Of a stretch of 64,000 bases of DNA, positions 8,883 to 16,074 are shown in pieces (the first letter of the stretch is position 1; each line of letters starts with the position of its first letter). Source of the DNA: Thalassovita taeanensis (GTDB lineage Bacteria > Pseudomonadota > Alphaproteobacteria > Rhodobacterales > Rhodobacteraceae); the NCBI RefSeq assembly GCF_900110775.1, contig NZ_FOEP01000015.1, positions 1 to 64,000 of the forward strand. Reading direction: 5' to 3'. The position numbers and the translations under genes are program-made. The notes beneath the pieces are model-generated. The model saw only the letters and a list, made by a program, of their open reading frames with translations, had not been told where the DNA came from and did no database searches.

Positions 8883-10793
8883 GTGAATTACGAACTGAAA
8901 AACGCCCTGCTAAATGCCCTATATGCACGCGCGATCGCCTTCACACGCAAGCAAAAGAGCCTGATTTTTCTCGCAATGGATGCGTTTTGGATTGCGTTGA
9001 CCTTCACGGTCTCTCAGGCGCTGGTTCTCGGCATCTGGCCCAATGCCCGACTGTTGTCGCTGATTGGTATCCACCTGCTGATCCTCGTGCCGCTGGGTGT
9101 CGCCATGATCGTGGTGACCGGGCTGCACCGCGTACGGCTGAACGCGTATCAGATGCGCAGCGCGGGTCAGACTGCCGCCGTGGCGATGGCCCTTGGCTTG
9201 ATCGGGGCGGTGATGGCGATCCTGCCGGAGTCGCAGATTACCCCTGCCGGGTGCGTTCTGTTCTCCTCCAGCTTTCTGATCCTCTCCGTCGGCTCGCGGC
9301 AGGTGCTGCGCGATATCGTCCTCGCAGTCTATCGTCATGGCAAGACGCGCAAACGGGTGCTGATTTACGGCGCCGGCCAGACCGGGCAACAGCTCGCCGC
9401 CGCCCTCGCCACCGACGACGCCGTTGAACCGGTCTGCTTTGTCGATGACAACCCAACCTTGCAAAGCCTGACCTTGTCCGGTCTGACCGTCTATGCCCCG
9501 GTACAGGTACCCGACCTGATCGTTCAGAAACGCATCGACCGGGTGGTGATTGCCATGCCCTCGGTCAGCCAACCGGTGCAGGCCCGCATCGCCCGCAGCC
9601 TGCGCGAAATGGGCTGCGAGGTCCTGTCCCTTCCCTCCTTCGCCGACCTGATCGAAATCGGCGACACCGCGCGGTCCGTGCCGCAGATGCAGATGGCCAG
9701 CCTTCTTGGCCGCAACCGCCTTGAAAAAGAGCTGCCCGGCGTCAGCGATACCTATCACGGGCGTCGCATTCTGGTCACCGGCGCCGGCGGCTCTATCGGG
9801 TCGGAAATCTGCCGACAGCTTCTGACCTGCAACCCGCAAAGCCTTGTCCTGCTGGATCACAGCGAACTGGCGCTCTATGCCATCGATAAAGAGCTGTCCG
9901 ATCTGCGCAGCCCCGTCCCCATCGTGCCGGTGCTTGGCTCCATCGGCGAACGCTCGCTGATGCGCCACATCCTCAAGCAGTACAAGATCGACGTCGTGCT
10001 TCACGCCGCCGCCTACAAGCATGTGCCGATGGTCGAGTGCAACATGGTCGAAGGCCTGCGCAACAACGTCATTGGCACCCGTATTCTTGCGGATGAGGCC
10101 AAGCGCGCCGGCGTCGCCCGCTTCACCCTGATCTCCTCTGACAAGGCCGTGCGCCCGACCAGCGCCATGGGCTGCTCCAAACGTCTGGCCGAACTGATCG
10201 TTCAGGATCTCGCCACCCGCTCGCCCAACACCGTGTTTTCGATGGTGCGGTTCGGAAACGTGCTTGGCTCCAGCGGGTCGGTCGTGCCGCTGTTTCAGGA
10301 CCAGATCGCCCGCGGCGGCCCCGTGACCGTCACCCACCCCGAGGTCACACGCTACTTCATGACCATCCCCGAAGCCGTGCGCCTGGTGCTTCTGGCCGGC
10401 TCAATCGCGCAGGGTGGCGATGTTTTGGTGCTCGATATGGGTGCGCCCGTTGCCATCCGCGACGTCGCCCGCCGCATGATCGAAGGCGCCGGGCTGAGTG
10501 TTAGAGACCAGGACACCCCAAACGGCGATATCGAGATCACCTATTCCGGCCTGCGCCCCGGCGAAAAACTGCACGAAGAACTGCTGATAAGCCCCGATAT
10601 GATCACAACGCCGCATCCAAAGATCATGCGCGCACAGGAATCCCACCTGTCCGAGCTTGAAATGGCCAATGTGATGAAAGACCTGCGGCGCATCATCGAA
10701 AGCCGCGACGACAAGGCCGCCCGCGCCTTGCTCGATCGCTGGATCGAAGGCCGCTCGCCAACCGGGCCACGCCTCAACCTGTCGAACGAATAG
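8883..10793 (+). CDS. WbpM/CapD-type nucleotide-sugar 4,6-dehydratase
   Basis: This 636-residue inner-membrane enzyme has four N-terminal membrane segments (about residues 27-50, 58-80, 98-116 and 124-140). A first Rossmann domain has GAGQTG at 163-168, and a second, catalytic, short-chain-dehydrogenase-like domain has GAGGSIG at 300-306. The usual catalytic Tyr of the YxxxK pair is Met429, with Lys433 retained. That Ser-Met-Lys arrangement is described for the large WbpM/FlaA1-like UDP-GlcNAc 4,6-dehydratases. It probably makes a deoxy-keto sugar for capsule, O-antigen or exopolysaccharide. The GTG start follows AGGA by six bases. It stands alone, with no glycosyltransferase next to it. Confidence 0.88.
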   Translation: MNYELKNALLNALYARAIAFTRKQKSLIFLAMDAFWIALTFTVSQALVLGIWPNARLLSLIGIHLLILVPLGVAMIVVTGLHRVRLNAYQMRSAGQTAAVAMALGLIGAVMAILPESQITPAGCVLFSSSFLILSVGSRQVLRDIVLAVYRHGKTRKRVLIYGAGQTGQQLAAALATDDAVEPVCFVDDNPTLQSLTLSGLTVYAPVQVPDLIVQKRIDRVVIAMPSVSQPVQARIARSLREMGCEVLSLPSFADLIEIGDTARSVPQMQMASLLGRNRLEKELPGVSDTYHGRRILVTGAGGSIGSEICRQLLTCNPQSLVLLDHSELALYAIDKELSDLRSPVPIVPVLGSIGERSLMRHILKQYKIDVVLHAAAYKHVPMVECNMVEGLRNNVIGTRILADEAKRAGVARFTLISSDKAVRPTSAMGCSKRLAELIVQDLATRSPNTVFSMVRFGNVLGSSGSVVPLFQDQIARGGPVTVTHPEVTRYFMTIPEAVRLVLLAGSIAQGGDVLVLDMGAPVAIRDVARRMIEGAGLSVRDQDTPNGDIEITYSGLRPGEKLHEELLISPDMITTPHPKIMRAQESHLSELEMANVMKDLRRIIESRDDKAARALLDRWIEGRSPTGPRLNLSNE

Positions 10794-10806
10794 TACGTCG
10801 ATGAGG

Positions 10807-10846
10807 TAAAAATAGGCGGAGGGACCGGCAAAGCCGAACCCTCCGC
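10807..10846 (-). terminator. Minus-strand intrinsic terminator-like hairpin
   Basis: Read on the minus strand, GCGGAGGG pairs with CCCTCCGC (10816-10823 with 10839-10846). An inner CGGC/GCCG stem closes an AAA/TTT loop, and CTATTTTT follows. It is an excellent intrinsic terminator for leftward transcription, but the nearest leftward gene (11033-11374) already has its own terminator at about 10981-11007. It may terminate an unannotated transcript or be the last domain of a group II intron relic. In the plus direction it lacks a good T-tract. Confidence 0.6.
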
Positions 10847-10980
10847 TTCCCCACGTGCTCCCTACACACCACACGTGAAACTCAGATTAGGGTTCCGGCC
10901 GTCCTGACTCGGTACTTCATCTTTGTAACCGCTGTTGGCCACAGGTCCAAACATCAAGTACATCAAATCTCGTTCAAATG

Positions 10981-11007
10981 AAAAACGCCCGCCAAAATTG
11001 ACGGGCG
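10981..11007 (-). terminator. Intrinsic terminator of the DUF2853 gene
   Basis: On the minus strand CGCCCG and CGGGCG (11002-11007 and 10986-10991) form a stem around a TCAATTTTGG-type loop, followed by five T residues. It begins 26 bases after the stop codon of the leftward DUF2853 gene. Confidence 0.75.
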
Positions 11008-11032
11008 CAGCACTCGAACCACAAACAAACGC

Positions 11033-11374
11033 TTAGCCGTAAACGGCTTCTTTGCCAAAATGCTTGGTCAGCAGGTAATAGAAAACAGCGCGGTACTTGT
11101 TACGCTCGGACTTGCCATAGGTCTCGATCACCGAATTGATCGCCTCCATCAGCGCCGGCCCATCTTCCAGACCCAGCTTCTTGATCAGGAAATTATTCTT
11201 GACTGTCTCAAGCTCGGCGGGCTGCGAACCTGCCACGGTCGACGCATCTGCGTTATAGATCGCAGGCCCGCAACCGATCGTGACCTTGGTCAGCAACGCC
11301 ATGTCAGGCTCCATGCCGCACTTGTTCCGCAGATCATCCGCATATTGCGCAATCAGATCGTCCCGTTTTCCCAT
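11033..11374 (-). CDS. DUF2853 family protein
   Basis: This 113-residue soluble helical protein starts MGKRDDLIAQYADDLRN and ends in KYRAVFYYLLTKHFGKE, both typical of DUF2853. The family has structures in the databases but no assigned function. I place the start at the ATG at 11374, with GGGAGA six bases upstream, rather than at a longer upstream extension whose composition is not protein-like. The gene is monocistronic, with its own terminator downstream and AT-rich sequence upstream. Confidence 0.8.
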   Translation of the reverse strand: MGKRDDLIAQYADDLRNKCGMEPDMALLTKVTIGCGPAIYNADASTVAGSQPAELETVKNNFLIKKLGLEDGPALMEAINSVIETYGKSERNKYRAVFYYLLTKHFGKEAVYG

Positions 11375-11504
11375 CAGAAATCTCCCGCCACTCTGGCTTT
11401 TTTGTTTTGGTCCACTGTCCCTTTCAGGCGCAACCAAAGGTTATCGCCGAAATTGAATGTAACAAAGGAAAAATTTCCACGGCTTTTCCCCCTAGATCAG
11501 ACAG

Positions 11505-11531
11505 CAAAAAGCCGCCCTCAACGGGGCGGCT
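11505..11531 (-). terminator. Intrinsic terminator of ahcY
   Basis: On the minus strand GCCGCCC pairs with GGGCGGC (11524-11530 with 11511-11517) across a short loop and is followed by TTTTT and then GCT. It sits about 20 bases after the ahcY stop. Confidence 0.85.
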
Positions 11532-11551
11532 TCCTGACGATCATAATCGGA

Positions 11552-12946
11552 TCAATACCGATAGTGTTCCGGCTTGAACGGGCCTTCCGGCGTCACGCCG
11601 ATATACTCGGCCTGCTCGGGCGAAAGTTTGCTCAGCTTCACGCCGATCCGGTCCAGATGCAGCCGCGCCACCTTCTCGTCTAGATGCTTGGGCAGAATAT
11701 ACACTTCGTTGCTATACTCGTCGCCCTTGGTCCACAGCTCAATCTGCGCCAGCACCTGATTGGTGAACGACGCCGACATCACGAAACTCGGGTGCCCGGT
11801 AGCATTGCCAAGGTTCAGCAACCGGCCTTCCGACAGCAGAATGATGCGCGCGCCCGAAGGCATCTCGATCATGTCCACCTGATCCTTGATGTTGGTCCAC
11901 TTGTGGTTCTTCAGCGCGGCCACCTGAATTTCGTTGTCGAAGTGGCCAATGTTGCCAACAATCGCCATGTCCTTCATCTCGCGCAGATGCTCGATGCGGA
12001 TCACGTCCTTGTTGCCGGTGGTGGTGATGAAAATATCGGCCGAGGTCACGACATCTTCCAACACGACAACCTCGAACCCGTCCATCGCCGCCTGAAGCGC
12101 GCAGATCGGATCAACTTCCGTCACCTTCACGCGCGCACCCGCGCCGCGCAGTGACGCGGCCGAGCCTTTGCCAACATCGCCATAGCCGCAAACAACCGCG
12201 ACCTTGCCGGCCATCATGGTATCGGTGGCGCGACGAATGCCATCAACCAGCGATTCCTTGCAGCCATACTTGTTGTCGAACTTCGACTTGGTGACGCTGT
12301 CGTTCACGTTGATCGCCGGGAACGGCAGATGCCCCTTTTCCATCATCTTGTACAGACGGTGCACGCCGGTGGTGGTCTCTTCCGACACGCCCTGAATGGC
12401 ATGGCGCTGCTTGACGAACCAACCGGGCGTTTCCGCCATCCGCTTGCGGATCTGGGCAAACAGGTATTCCTCTTCCTCGGATGTCGGCACGGCGATCAGA
12501 TCGTGCTCGCCCTCCTCGACCCGCGCGCCCATCAGCACATACATCGTGGCGTCGCCGCCATCGTCCAGGATCATGTTGCAGGTGCCCTCGGCGAACTGGA
12601 AAATCTTGTCCGCGTAGTCCCAGTATTCCTCAAGCGTCTCGCCCTTGATCGCGAACACCGGTGTGCCGCCCTCGGCAATCGCTGCCGCCGCGTGATCCTG
12701 CGTCGAGAAAATGTTGCACGAGGCCCAGCGCACATCCGCGCCCAGCGCCACCAGCGTTTCAATCAAAACCGCCGTCTGGATCGTCATATGCAAAGACCCG
12801 GCAATCCGCGCGCCCTTCAGCGGCTGCGCCTCGCCATATTCGGCCCGCAAGGCCATCAGCCCCGGCATTTCCGTCTCGGCAATATCCAGCTCTTTGCGGC
12901 CATATGCGGCCAGCGCGATATCCTTGATGATGTAATCGTTGCTCAC
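11552..12946 (-). CDS. ahcY: Adenosylhomocysteinase
   Basis: AhcY hydrolyses S-adenosylhomocysteine to adenosine and homocysteine, clearing the inhibitory product of methyl transfer reactions. The 464-residue protein has [19 protein letters not shown] near the start, the catalytic segment [13 protein letters not shown], the NAD-binding [12 protein letters not shown] motif, and the conserved C-terminal Lys-Pro...His-Tyr-Arg-Tyr ending. The GTG at 12946 is chosen because CAGGAG lies eight bases upstream; an ATG at 12976 in the same frame lacks such a site. In Rhodobacter species ahcY lies close to the RegBA locus, and here it is about 1.8 kb from regA. No SAH- or SAM-riboswitch-like motif was recognised upstream. 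Confidence 0.97.
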   Translation of the reverse strand: MSNDYIIKDIALAAYGRKELDIAETEMPGLMALRAEYGEAQPLKGARIAGSLHMTIQTAVLIETLVALGADVRWASCNIFSTQDHAAAAIAEGGTPVFAIKGETLEEYWDYADKIFQFAEGTCNMILDDGGDATMYVLMGARVEEGEHDLIAVPTSEEEEYLFAQIRKRMAETPGWFVKQRHAIQGVSEETTTGVHRLYKMMEKGHLPFPAINVNDSVTKSKFDNKYGCKESLVDGIRRATDTMMAGKVAVVCGYGDVGKGSAASLRGAGARVKVTEVDPICALQAAMDGFEVVVLEDVVTSADIFITTTGNKDVIRIEHLREMKDMAIVGNIGHFDNEIQVAALKNHKWTNIKDQVDMIEMPSGARIILLSEGRLLNLGNATGHPSFVMSASFTNQVLAQIELWTKGDEYSNEVYILPKHLDEKVARLHLDRIGVKLSKLSPEQAEYIGVTPEGPFKPEHYRY

Positions 12947-13027
12947 AGTCTCAGCTCCTGGAAAGGTCACGCGCATCTACCATTCCCAAGCCTTCGGCAC
13001 AATCCGCCAATCCGCGCCGATGGGCTG

Positions 13028-13360
13028 TTACCTGACCAGAACCTGGCTCATTTCAGCGCGCTCCAGACCAGCATAGGGCACTCCGCCAGCGGGCTGACCA
13101 TCCCAACCGTCCCCGGTTTCGATCACACAGGCCACACCGCGCGCCGTGTCAACGCGTACCCGGCTCCACGTGCCGGTCTGGTCCGAGGCCCAGATTTCCA
13201 CCCGCCCCGCCGGACCCGCCACTTCGACCTGCAAGGTTTCGCCGTACCAATCGATCAAGGATGCCGCCAACACATCGCGGCTGTCGCAAACCTGTTCGGC
13301 ATGCCCCACCTGCGCCACACTGGCCAACATCAAAAGTGATCCTGCAAAAAGCTGTCTCAT
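13028..13360 (-). CDS. Small secreted protein of unknown function
   Basis: This 110-residue protein has a clear Sec signal peptide (MRQLFAGSLLMLASVAQVGHA) with cleavage likely after HA. The mature part contains two Cys residues (QVCDSRD and GVACVIE) that could form a disulfide, and a short tryptophan-containing beta-rich region. I recognise no family. Of two adjacent ATG codons I use the second (13360), because AGGAGG is then five bases upstream. It lies between ahcY and the divergent HD-hydrolase gene, where some Rhodobacter genomes carry hvrA; it bears no resemblance to HvrA. Confidence 0.65.
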   Translation of the reverse strand: MRQLFAGSLLMLASVAQVGHAEQVCDSRDVLAASLIDWYGETLQVEVAGPAGRVEIWASDQTGTWSRVRVDTARGVACVIETGDGWDGQPAGGVPYAGLERAEMSQVLVR

Positions 13361-13482
13361 CATCGCCTCCTGCAAACCCAACGCCGCCAACGCCCGTTGG
13401 TTCCACTCGCCCGCAACCCGATGATTTACACGACCGCCCCAACCGCTTAGGCAAGACGCATACGACACGACAGGATCACCCG

Positions 13483-14079
13483 ATGCCCAAACAACCCCGC
13501 GCCTGGCAACGTATGCTCTCGGGTCGCAGGCTCGACCTGCTGGACCCAACCCCGATGGATATCGAGATCGAGGACATCGCCCACGGCCTCGCCTTCGTTG
13601 CGCGCTGGAACGGGCAAACGCTGGGCGACTACGCCTATTCCGTCGCCGAACACTCGCTTCTGGTCGAAACCCTCTTTGCCCGGCTCAACCCCGCCGCCCC
13701 GGTCAAATGGTGCCTCGCCGCCCTGCTGCACGACGCGCCCGAATACGTGATCGGTGACATGATCAGCCCGGTCAAATCTGCCGTCGGGCCCTCTTATGGC
13801 GCACTTGATGACCGACTGACCGCTGCCATCCATATCCGCTTCGGCCTGCCCGCCGCGCTGCCCGTCGCCATCAAGAAACAAATCAAAGCCGCCGACAAGA
13901 TCAGCGCCTGGATGGAGGCCACTCAGATCGCAGGCTTCTCCATCACCGAGGCCGGCAAACTTTTCGGCAGGCCCACCCCGTCCCTGATCGCCGACCTCTC
14001 GATCCGCCTGCGCCCTCCGGTCGAGGCGCGCAATGATTTCACCGCCCGTCACCACGCCCTGCTGGAACAAATGCCATGA
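13483..14079 (+). CDS. HD-domain phosphohydrolase
   Basis: This 198-residue protein has an HD metal-binding set: His57 in VAEHSLLVE, His83-Asp84 in LLHDAPEYV, and a later Asp in AADKISAWMEA. The arrangement resembles YfbR-like 5'-nucleotidases and related HD hydrolases acting on nucleotides, but the substrate cannot be read from sequence. The ATG at 13483 follows AGGATCACCCG. The reading frame is open much further upstream, but that extension is low-complexity and lacks a ribosome binding site. It overlaps the acetyltransferase gene by four bases. Confidence 0.8.
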   Translation: MPKQPRAWQRMLSGRRLDLLDPTPMDIEIEDIAHGLAFVARWNGQTLGDYAYSVAEHSLLVETLFARLNPAAPVKWCLAALLHDAPEYVIGDMISPVKSAVGPSYGALDDRLTAAIHIRFGLPAALPVAIKKQIKAADKISAWMEATQIAGFSITEAGKLFGRPTPSLIADLSIRLRPPVEARNDFTARHHALLEQMP

Positions 14080-14561
14080 TCCATATCCGCGCCGCCGGTG
14101 CCCTCGATGCCGCCGCCATGGCCGAGCTGCTAAACGCGATCATTGCCCAAGGCGGCACCACGGCGCTGACCACTCCGGTCACCCGCACCGATATTCTGGA
14201 CTGGATCGCCCGTGCCCCCGATCTCTCGGCCTGGCACATCGCCGAAGACGACAGCGGCACCCTTCTGGGGTTTCAGTGGATCGCGCCTCACGCCAAACTC
14301 CCGCCGCAGGCCGCCGACATCGCCACCTTCGTCGGTATCGGGAAAACCGGCCTCGGCACCGGCTCCGCGCTGTTTCGCGCCACCGCACAGGCCGCCCGCA
14401 ACCTCGGCTATGACTGGATCAACGCCACCATCCGCGCCGACAATACCGGCGGGCTCGCCTATTACCAAAGTCGCGGTTTTGAAGATTACAAAACCGAAAC
14501 CGGCGTTCAGCTCGCAAATGGCCTCCGCGTCGACAGGGTACGCAAACGCTTCACCCTCTGA
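14076..14561 (+). CDS. GNAT-family N-acetyltransferase
   Basis: This 161-residue protein has the GNAT layout: N-terminal IRAAGALDAAAMAELL, a central acetyl-CoA-binding stretch GIGKTGLGTGSALFRA with its Q/RxxGxG/A-like turn, and a C-terminal NTGGLAYYQSRGFEDY, the usual motif B ending. The substrate is unknown; close relatives are annotated as amino-acid or antibiotic acetyltransferases without proof. It is translationally coupled (ATGA) to the HD hydrolase. Confidence 0.82.
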   Translation: MIHIRAAGALDAAAMAELLNAIIAQGGTTALTTPVTRTDILDWIARAPDLSAWHIAEDDSGTLLGFQWIAPHAKLPPQAADIATFVGIGKTGLGTGSALFRATAQAARNLGYDWINATIRADNTGGLAYYQSRGFEDYKTETGVQLANGLRVDRVRKRFTL

Positions 14562-14566
14562 CCCCG

Positions 14567-14598
14567 GCTTCTTTCTGAAAAAATACTCCCGCCGGAGG
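14567..14598. repeat. Possible dispersed intergenic repeat
   Basis: A CTTCTTTCTG block followed by a short A-run and the inverted repeat CTCC-CGCC-GGAG follows the acetyltransferase stop codon. Short elements of this look recur between genes in Rhodobacterales genomes, which I state from memory. Only one copy is in this window, so its repeat nature is unproven. Confidence 0.3.
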
Positions 14599-14641
14599 CG
14601 TCCCACCCCAACAAGCCTCGCAAAGGTTAACACGGCTCGCA

Positions 14642-14680
14642 GCACCCCTGCGGTGCACAGGGGGTGCACGGGCGGTGCAC
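14642..14680. repeat. Three GGTGCAC repeats at exact 11-bp spacing
   Basis: GGTGCAC occurs at 14652-14658, 14663-14669 and 14674-14680, one helical turn apart. The first copies also pair with an upstream GCACCCC (14642-14648 with GGGGTGC at 14661-14667), so the block can fold into a hairpin. It lies in the gap between convergent GNAT and regA genes. It may be a terminator, a protein-binding array or simply a slipped repeat. Confidence 0.6.
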
Positions 14681-14719
14681 AATAATCACCCCCGCATTTT
14701 TCCGGATTTTTCCCGAATC

Positions 14720-15271
14720 TTAGCGCGGCGAACGCTTCGCCAATATCCGCTGAAGCGTACGCCGGTGCATGTTCAGCCGCCGCGCCGTTTCCGACACGTT
14801 GCGGTCGCACAATTCATACACCCGTTGGATATGCTCCCACCGCACCCGATCCGCGCTCATCGGGTTCTCGGGCGGCGGCGGCAGATCGTCGCCATTGGCC
14901 AGCAAAGCATTGGTGATATCGGTGGCATCCGCAGGTTTCGACAGATAATCCGTGGCCCCGATCTTGACCGCCGCCACAGCCGTTGCAATCGCGCCGTATC
15001 CCGTCAGAACCACAATCCGGCAATCAGGCCGCTTTTCGCGCAGAACCTCGACCACGTCCAAGCCGTTGCCATCCTCCAGCCGCAGATCACACACAGCAAA
15101 AGCCGGCGGACGCGCGGTCGCGATGGCCTTGCCCGCCGCCACAGATCCCGCAGTTTCCACTTCAAAACCGCGTTTTTCCATCGCCTTTGCCAACCGCTTC
15201 AGAAACGGCTCATCGTCATCCAGAAGCAAAAGCGATTTGTCCTCACCGATCTCCTGTTGACGCTCAGCCAT
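14720..15271 (-). CDS. regA: Redox response regulator RegA/PrrA/ActR
   Basis: This 183-residue two-domain regulator has a receiver domain with the acidic pocket DDDE at 18-21, phospho-acceptor Asp62 in AVCDLRLEDG and Lys112. A proline-rich linker (DDLPPPPENP) leads to a Fis-type helix-turn-helix, NVSETARRLNMHRRTLQRIL, near the C terminus. It is the global regulator that adjusts respiration, carbon and nitrogen fixation and, where present, photosynthesis to redox state. It faces the same way as senC (80-base gap) and opposite to its kinase regB, the order seen in Rhodobacter. Confidence 0.95.
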   Translation of the reverse strand: MAERQQEIGEDKSLLLLDDDEPFLKRLAKAMEKRGFEVETAGSVAAGKAIATARPPAFAVCDLRLEDGNGLDVVEVLREKRPDCRIVVLTGYGAIATAVAAVKIGATDYLSKPADATDITNALLANGDDLPPPPENPMSADRVRWEHIQRVYELCDRNVSETARRLNMHRRTLQRILAKRSPR

Positions 15272-15351
15272 GCAATTTCTCCTACGGGCGACGCTATGAG
15301 TTTCCCACGCTTCTATAGCGCAGATCGTCCTGCGTCAAATTTTCCCCTAGG

Positions 15352-15981
15352 CTAGCGCGCATCCATGAAACATTGAACTTTATCAGCCATCTGTTCCGGG
15401 GTGATGTCGCGGCGGAAGAACTCGATGAACCCTTCGTCTGGAAACACCAGATAGCTGAAGGTCGAGTGGTCAACCAGGTAATAGTCCTCGTCGCCTGCCT
15501 CCGGCTCGTGTTTCTTGTAATAGGTGCGATAGGCTTGGCTTGCCACCTTGACCTGCTCTGGTGTGCCGGTCAGCCCAACCATGCGCGGATGCAGATAATC
15601 GGTGAAATCCGCCAGCAGTTCGGGCGTATCCCGATCCGGGTCGATCGAGATGAACACCGGCTTCACGATCGTGCCACGGCTTTCCAAAATCTCGATCGCC
15701 TCGGCGTTGCGGGCATTGTCCAGCGGGCAGACATCCGGGCAGAACGTATACCCGAAATACACCAGCGACGGCTGATCAATCACATCCTTGTCGGTAACCG
15801 TTTTGCCGGTTTCATCCACCAATGTGAACGGCCCGCCAATGGCGGCCCCGCCGGCCACGGCGCTGCTGCGGCACGCGGCGTATTTGTCCTGCGTTCCGCT
15901 GCTTCTGGTCAGATACCAGGTCGCCCCCAGAAGGGCCGCAATAGCCAATGCAGAAACGGTTGCGATAACGGTGCGGTTCAT
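15352..15981 (-). CDS. senC: SCO1/SenC/PrrC copper chaperone
   Basis: This 209-residue thioredoxin-fold protein has an N-terminal membrane anchor (about residues 5-25), the copper-binding Cys81-Pro-Asp-Val-Cys85 pair (CPDVCP) and His172 in LVDHSTF, the third ligand. SenC proteins deliver copper to or reduce the CuA/CuB centres of cytochrome oxidases on the periplasmic side. PrrC has also been proposed to pass an oxidase-derived signal to RegB/PrrB. It lies between regA and regB, divergent from regB. Confidence 0.94.
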   Translation of the reverse strand: MNRTVIATVSALAIAALLGATWYLTRSSGTQDKYAACRSSAVAGGAAIGGPFTLVDETGKTVTDKDVIDQPSLVYFGYTFCPDVCPLDNARNAEAIEILESRGTIVKPVFISIDPDRDTPELLADFTDYLHPRMVGLTGTPEQVKVASQAYRTYYKKHEPEAGDEDYYLVDHSTFSYLVFPDEGFIEFFRRDITPEQMADKVQCFMDAR

Positions 15982-16074
15982 AAGACTGCCTTCCTGGGAT
16001 CGGGTGGTTATTAATCAAGTTACAGTGCATATTTAACATTGGAACCAGAACTTCAACGGGGCGAAGCAGCGCAG

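Noticed and set aside
8919-10337. A 472-codon minus-strand frame opposite the capD-like gene
   Set aside because: Gly/Asp/His/Gln-rich antisense shadow of a strongly supported dehydratase gene.
10867-10882. CACGTGAAAC as a possible third parS site
   Set aside because: Only the right half matches; the left half (CACCA) departs too far from the palindrome, and the site is 31 kb from parB.
12947-13027. SAH or SAM riboswitch upstream of ahcY
   Set aside because: I could not match the known consensus motifs and the leader is only about 80 bases long.
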